Assembly: GCF_014651715.1 (NCBI RefSeq)
Contig: NZ_BMXK01000001.1
Location: forward strand, 1 to 64,000
Direction: 5' to 3'
Source of the DNA: Zhihengliuella salsuginis
Lineage (GTDB): Bacteria > Actinomycetota > Actinomycetes > Actinomycetales > Micrococcaceae
DNA: 64,000 nucleotides
Below, piece by piece: positions 62,044 to 64,000 of this stretch. The position numbers were made by a program, and so were the translations under genes. How positions within the stretch are numbered: position 1 is the first letter of the stretch; each line of letters starts with the position of its first letter. Below the pieces are notes generated by a model, which was not told where the DNA came from, searched no databases, and saw nothing but the letters and a program-made list of their open reading frames with translations.

Positions 62044-62086
62044 TTGCGCAGGTCACATTCGCGCGTATGATGTTTACGTAAACATC
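62044..62086 (+). promoter_or_regulatory. Sugar ABC operon promoter with LacI operator
   Basis: TTGCGC (62044-62049), 16 bases and TATGAT (62066-62071) form the promoter. The perfect 18-bp palindrome GATGTTTACGTAAACATC (62069-62086) overlaps the -10 and the start point, an ideal place to block transcription. It may also affect the divergent lacI gene. Confidence 0.78.
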
Positions 62087-62144
62087 AGTCGCATCCTTCG
62101 AGGCACGCGAAACTCCCCGCTCCAGAAACCGGAGGACCCATGGC

Positions 62145-63098
62145 ATGAGCGTCACGTCATCGCAGATGCCCGCCGGGGCGGCAGCGCCCGCTACCCCGGA
62201 TCCGGAACTCCCCGTCTCCCCACGTGCGGCTTCCACCAGAGGCCGATGGGCCGGCTGGTGGTTCCTGGGGCCCTTCATGCTGGTCTTCGTTCTGGTGTTC
62301 ATCGCACCAGTTCTCTATTCGCTCTACCTGAGCCTCTTCCACACGCAGATGGTCGGCGGGACGCAGTTCGTCGGGTTCGACAACTACATCCGCGCGTTCA
62401 GCGATGGCGCGTTCTGGGCCGGGCTGCTGCGGGTGAGCGTGTTCCTGGTGATCCAGGTCCCGATCATGCTCGCGATCTCGCTTCTCGTCGCTCTCGCCGT
62501 CGACAGCGGCCGCCTCTACGGCCGGGACTTCTTCCGCATCTCGATCTTCATGCCCTACGCCGTCCCGGCCGTCGTCGCCAGCCTGATGTGGGGCTTCATG
62601 TACGGGACGCGCTTCGGCCTGGTGGGGAACCTGAACGACTTCTTCGGCTGGAACCTGCCGGACCTGCTGACGCCGGACTTCATCCTGCTGTCCATCGGCA
62701 ACATCGTCACCTGGGAGTTCGTCGGCTACAACATGCTGATCTTCTACTCCGCCCTGCGCGTCATCCCGTCCTCGCTCTACGAGGCGGCGGCGATCGACGG
62801 CGCCGGCCAGTGGCGGGTCGTCGCCGCCATCAAGATCCCGGCGATCCGCGGCGCGCTGGTGGTCGCGACGATCTTCTCGATCATCGGGAGCTTCCAGCTC
62901 TTCAACGAGCCGGCGATCCTCCAGTCCCTGGCGCCGAACGCGATCTCGTCGTCGTTCACGCCCAACCTGTACGCGTACTCGCTCTCCTTCGCGGGACAGC
63001 AGCAGAACTACTCGGCGACCGTGGCCATCATCATGGGCCTGGTCACCATGGTCATCGCCTACGTGGTGCAGCTGCGCGGCATGAAGCAGGAGGCCTAG
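62145..63098 (+). CDS. Sugar ABC transporter permease, MalF/UgpA-like
   Basis: This 317-residue subunit has six membrane helices after a Pro/Ala-rich head of about 35 residues, with the EAA loop YEAAAIDGAGQWRVVAAIKIP (about 205-225). It belongs to the CUT1 group importing oligosaccharides. GGAGGA lies upstream of the ATG at 62145; an overlapping ATG-GCA-TGA at 62140 is not coding. The partner permease gene follows at once. The usual binding protein gene is not seen here and may lie beyond the window. Confidence 0.9.
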   Translation: MSVTSSQMPAGAAAPATPDPELPVSPRAASTRGRWAGWWFLGPFMLVFVLVFIAPVLYSLYLSLFHTQMVGGTQFVGFDNYIRAFSDGAFWAGLLRVSVFLVIQVPIMLAISLLVALAVDSGRLYGRDFFRISIFMPYAVPAVVASLMWGFMYGTRFGLVGNLNDFFGWNLPDLLTPDFILLSIGNIVTWEFVGYNMLIFYSALRVIPSSLYEAAAIDGAGQWRVVAAIKIPAIRGALVVATIFSIIGSFQLFNEPAILQSLAPNAISSSFTPNLYAYSLSFAGQQQNYSATVAIIMGLVTMVIAYVVQLRGMKQEA

Positions 63099-63100
63099 CC

Positions 63101-64000
63101 ATGGCGCCCCCCACGCTCCGCGTCCCCGCTCCACGTCGAAGCAGGCTCTCGACGCCGTCGAATCCTCGGCGCAGCCCGCTGCTGACCGTCCTGACCGGAA
63201 TCGTTCTGCTCTACTCACTGATCCCGCTTCTCTGGCTGCTGATCAACTCGACCAAGACCCAGGGCGATCTCTTCTCCACGTTCGGCCTGTGGTTCGGCAG
63301 GGAGTTCTCCCTGGTCGAGAACGTCTGGCGCACCCTGACCTACGACGACGGCATCTTCGTCCGCTGGCTCGGCAACACCCTGCTCTACGTCGTGGCCGGG
63401 GCCGGCGGCGCCACGTTGCTGGCCGTGCTCGGCGGATACGCGCTCGCCAAGTTCGACTTCCCGGGCAAGAAGGCGGTGTTCGCGGTCGTCATCGGCGCCG
63501 TCGCCGTTCCCGGCACCGCGCTGGCCGTCCCGACGTTCTGGATGTTCAGCGCCATGGAGCTGACCGACACCCCGTGGTCCGTCATCATCCCGTCGCTGAT
63601 CTCCCCGTTCGGTCTGTACCTGATGTGGACCTTCGCGAGCCAGGCGATCCCGACAGACCTGATGGAGGCCGCGCGCATCGACGGCGCCGGAGAGTTCCGG
63701 ACCTTCTTGCAGGTGTGCCTGCCGCTGCTGGCGCCGGGCACCGTCACGGTCATGCTCTTCACGATGGTCGCCACGTGGAACAACTACTTCCTGCCGCTGA
63801 TCATGCTGCGCGACCCCGACTGGTACCCGCTCACGCTGGGGCTGAACCAGTGGAACTCGCAGGCCGGCACCGCCGGCGGCGACGCGATCTTCGACCTGGT
63901 GCTGACCGGATCGCTGCTCACGATCGTCCCCCTCATCATCGCGTTCCTCTTCCTGCAGCGCTTCTGGCAGTCCGGCCTGGCGGCCGGCGGCGTCAAGGAA
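63101..64000 (+). CDS. Sugar ABC transporter permease, MalG/UgpE-like (partial)
   Basis: At least 300 codons are open from ATG 63101 to the window end, reading MAPPTLRVPAP at the start. Helices and the EAA loop LMEAARIDGAGEFRTFLQVCLP (about 187-208) mark it as the second CUT1 permease. It begins two bases after the first permease gene. The C-terminal end is cut off by the window edge. It may move galacto-oligosaccharides released by the GH30 enzyme. Confidence 0.9.
   Translation, partial: MAPPTLRVPAPRRSRLSTPSNPRRSPLLTVLTGIVLLYSLIPLLWLLINSTKTQGDLFSTFGLWFGREFSLVENVWRTLTYDDGIFVRWLGNTLLYVVAGAGGATLLAVLGGYALAKFDFPGKKAVFAVVIGAVAVPGTALAVPTFWMFSAMELTDTPWSVIIPSLISPFGLYLMWTFASQAIPTDLMEAARIDGAGEFRTFLQVCLPLLAPGTVTVMLFTMVATWNNYFLPLIMLRDPDWYPLTLGLNQWNSQAGTAGGDAIFDLVLTGSLLTIVPLIIAFLFLQRFWQSGLAAGGVKE

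Noticed and set aside
62140-62148. ATG at 62140 as start of the sugar permease
   Set aside because: It reads ATG-GCA-TGA and stops at once. The ATG at 62145 opens the real frame.

Overview
The window is very GC-rich (by eye around 70%), gene-dense DNA from a free-living actinobacterium. GTG starts, 4-base ATGA/GTGA overlaps, probable leaderless mRNAs and the gene families (fused Ada-AlkA, furA-katG pair, DtxR/IdeR-type iron box, srs-like type III PKS operon) suggest the Micrococcaceae (Arthrobacter, Kocuria, Citricoccus and relatives). Genus is an inference. I see no phage, plasmid, CRISPR or rRNA genes. The only clear mobile DNA is one IS481-family element at the left edge that truncates an IS110-family remnant.

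Layout. 1-1250: IS481 copy in IS110 debris. 1554-4955: iron-siderophore ABC importer read leftwards, with a candidate iron box inside the 3' end of the next gene. 4952-10446: EamA exporter and divergent LysR regulator, DeoR regulator divergent from an MFS exporter plus methyltransferase, and a GAP/LysE-like membrane protein. 10565-13319: NarL-type two-component pair, DUF1801 and glyoxalase-fold proteins. 13404-17476: GH38 alpha-mannosidase and a secreted DLP-repeat protein. 17663-23194: LOG/PpnN-type protein, secreted endonuclease/phosphatase-fold protein, unknown hydrophobic protein, glycerophosphodiesterase, azlCD. 23398-27173: peptide-type ABC binding protein and permeases; their probable fused ATPase lies apart at 36286-37995. 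27250-31825: hydroxyacid dehydrogenases, IclR regulator and MFS carrier, with one shared motif in two promoters. 31849-33974: DNA alkylation repair (ogt and Ada-AlkA). 34040-36243: ring-cleavage-type dioxygenase, and an AbiEi/DUF559-like gene flanked by about 145-bp direct repeats.

38581-41249: katG with furA and a mycobacterial-type furA promoter. 41345-46948: small kinase, amino-acid permease, thiamine-binding/GNAT/spermidine-synthase-like operon, purine permease. 47048-51203: universal stress protein, then a compact type III polyketide synthase - methyltransferase - flavin monooxygenase operon, the best candidate for specialised metabolism here. 51260-55640: FAD amine oxidase-like protein, NlpC/P60 cell-wall hydrolase, cation-diffusion exporter with a small zincin. 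55768-56138: tRNA-Glu, tRNA-Asp and tRNA-Phe. 56258-64000: PRISE-type reductase, then a carbohydrate locus (secreted GH30 galactanase-like enzyme, LacI regulator, two sugar ABC permeases, the last cut by the window end).

The clearest regulatory logic is local. The LacI gene sits between two near-identical palindromes that control the GH30 enzyme and the sugar importer. The IclR gene sits between two promoters sharing a 12-of-16 motif. FurA probably autoregulates furA-katG. An IdeR-like repressor probably controls the siderophore importer. No wholly new system is evident. The most worthwhile leads are the polyketide operon, the repeat-flanked AbiEi-like gene, the DLP-repeat secreted protein with its neighbouring remnant, and the IS481 copy whose stop codon lies outside its ends and whose ribosome site can be masked by its own hairpin.
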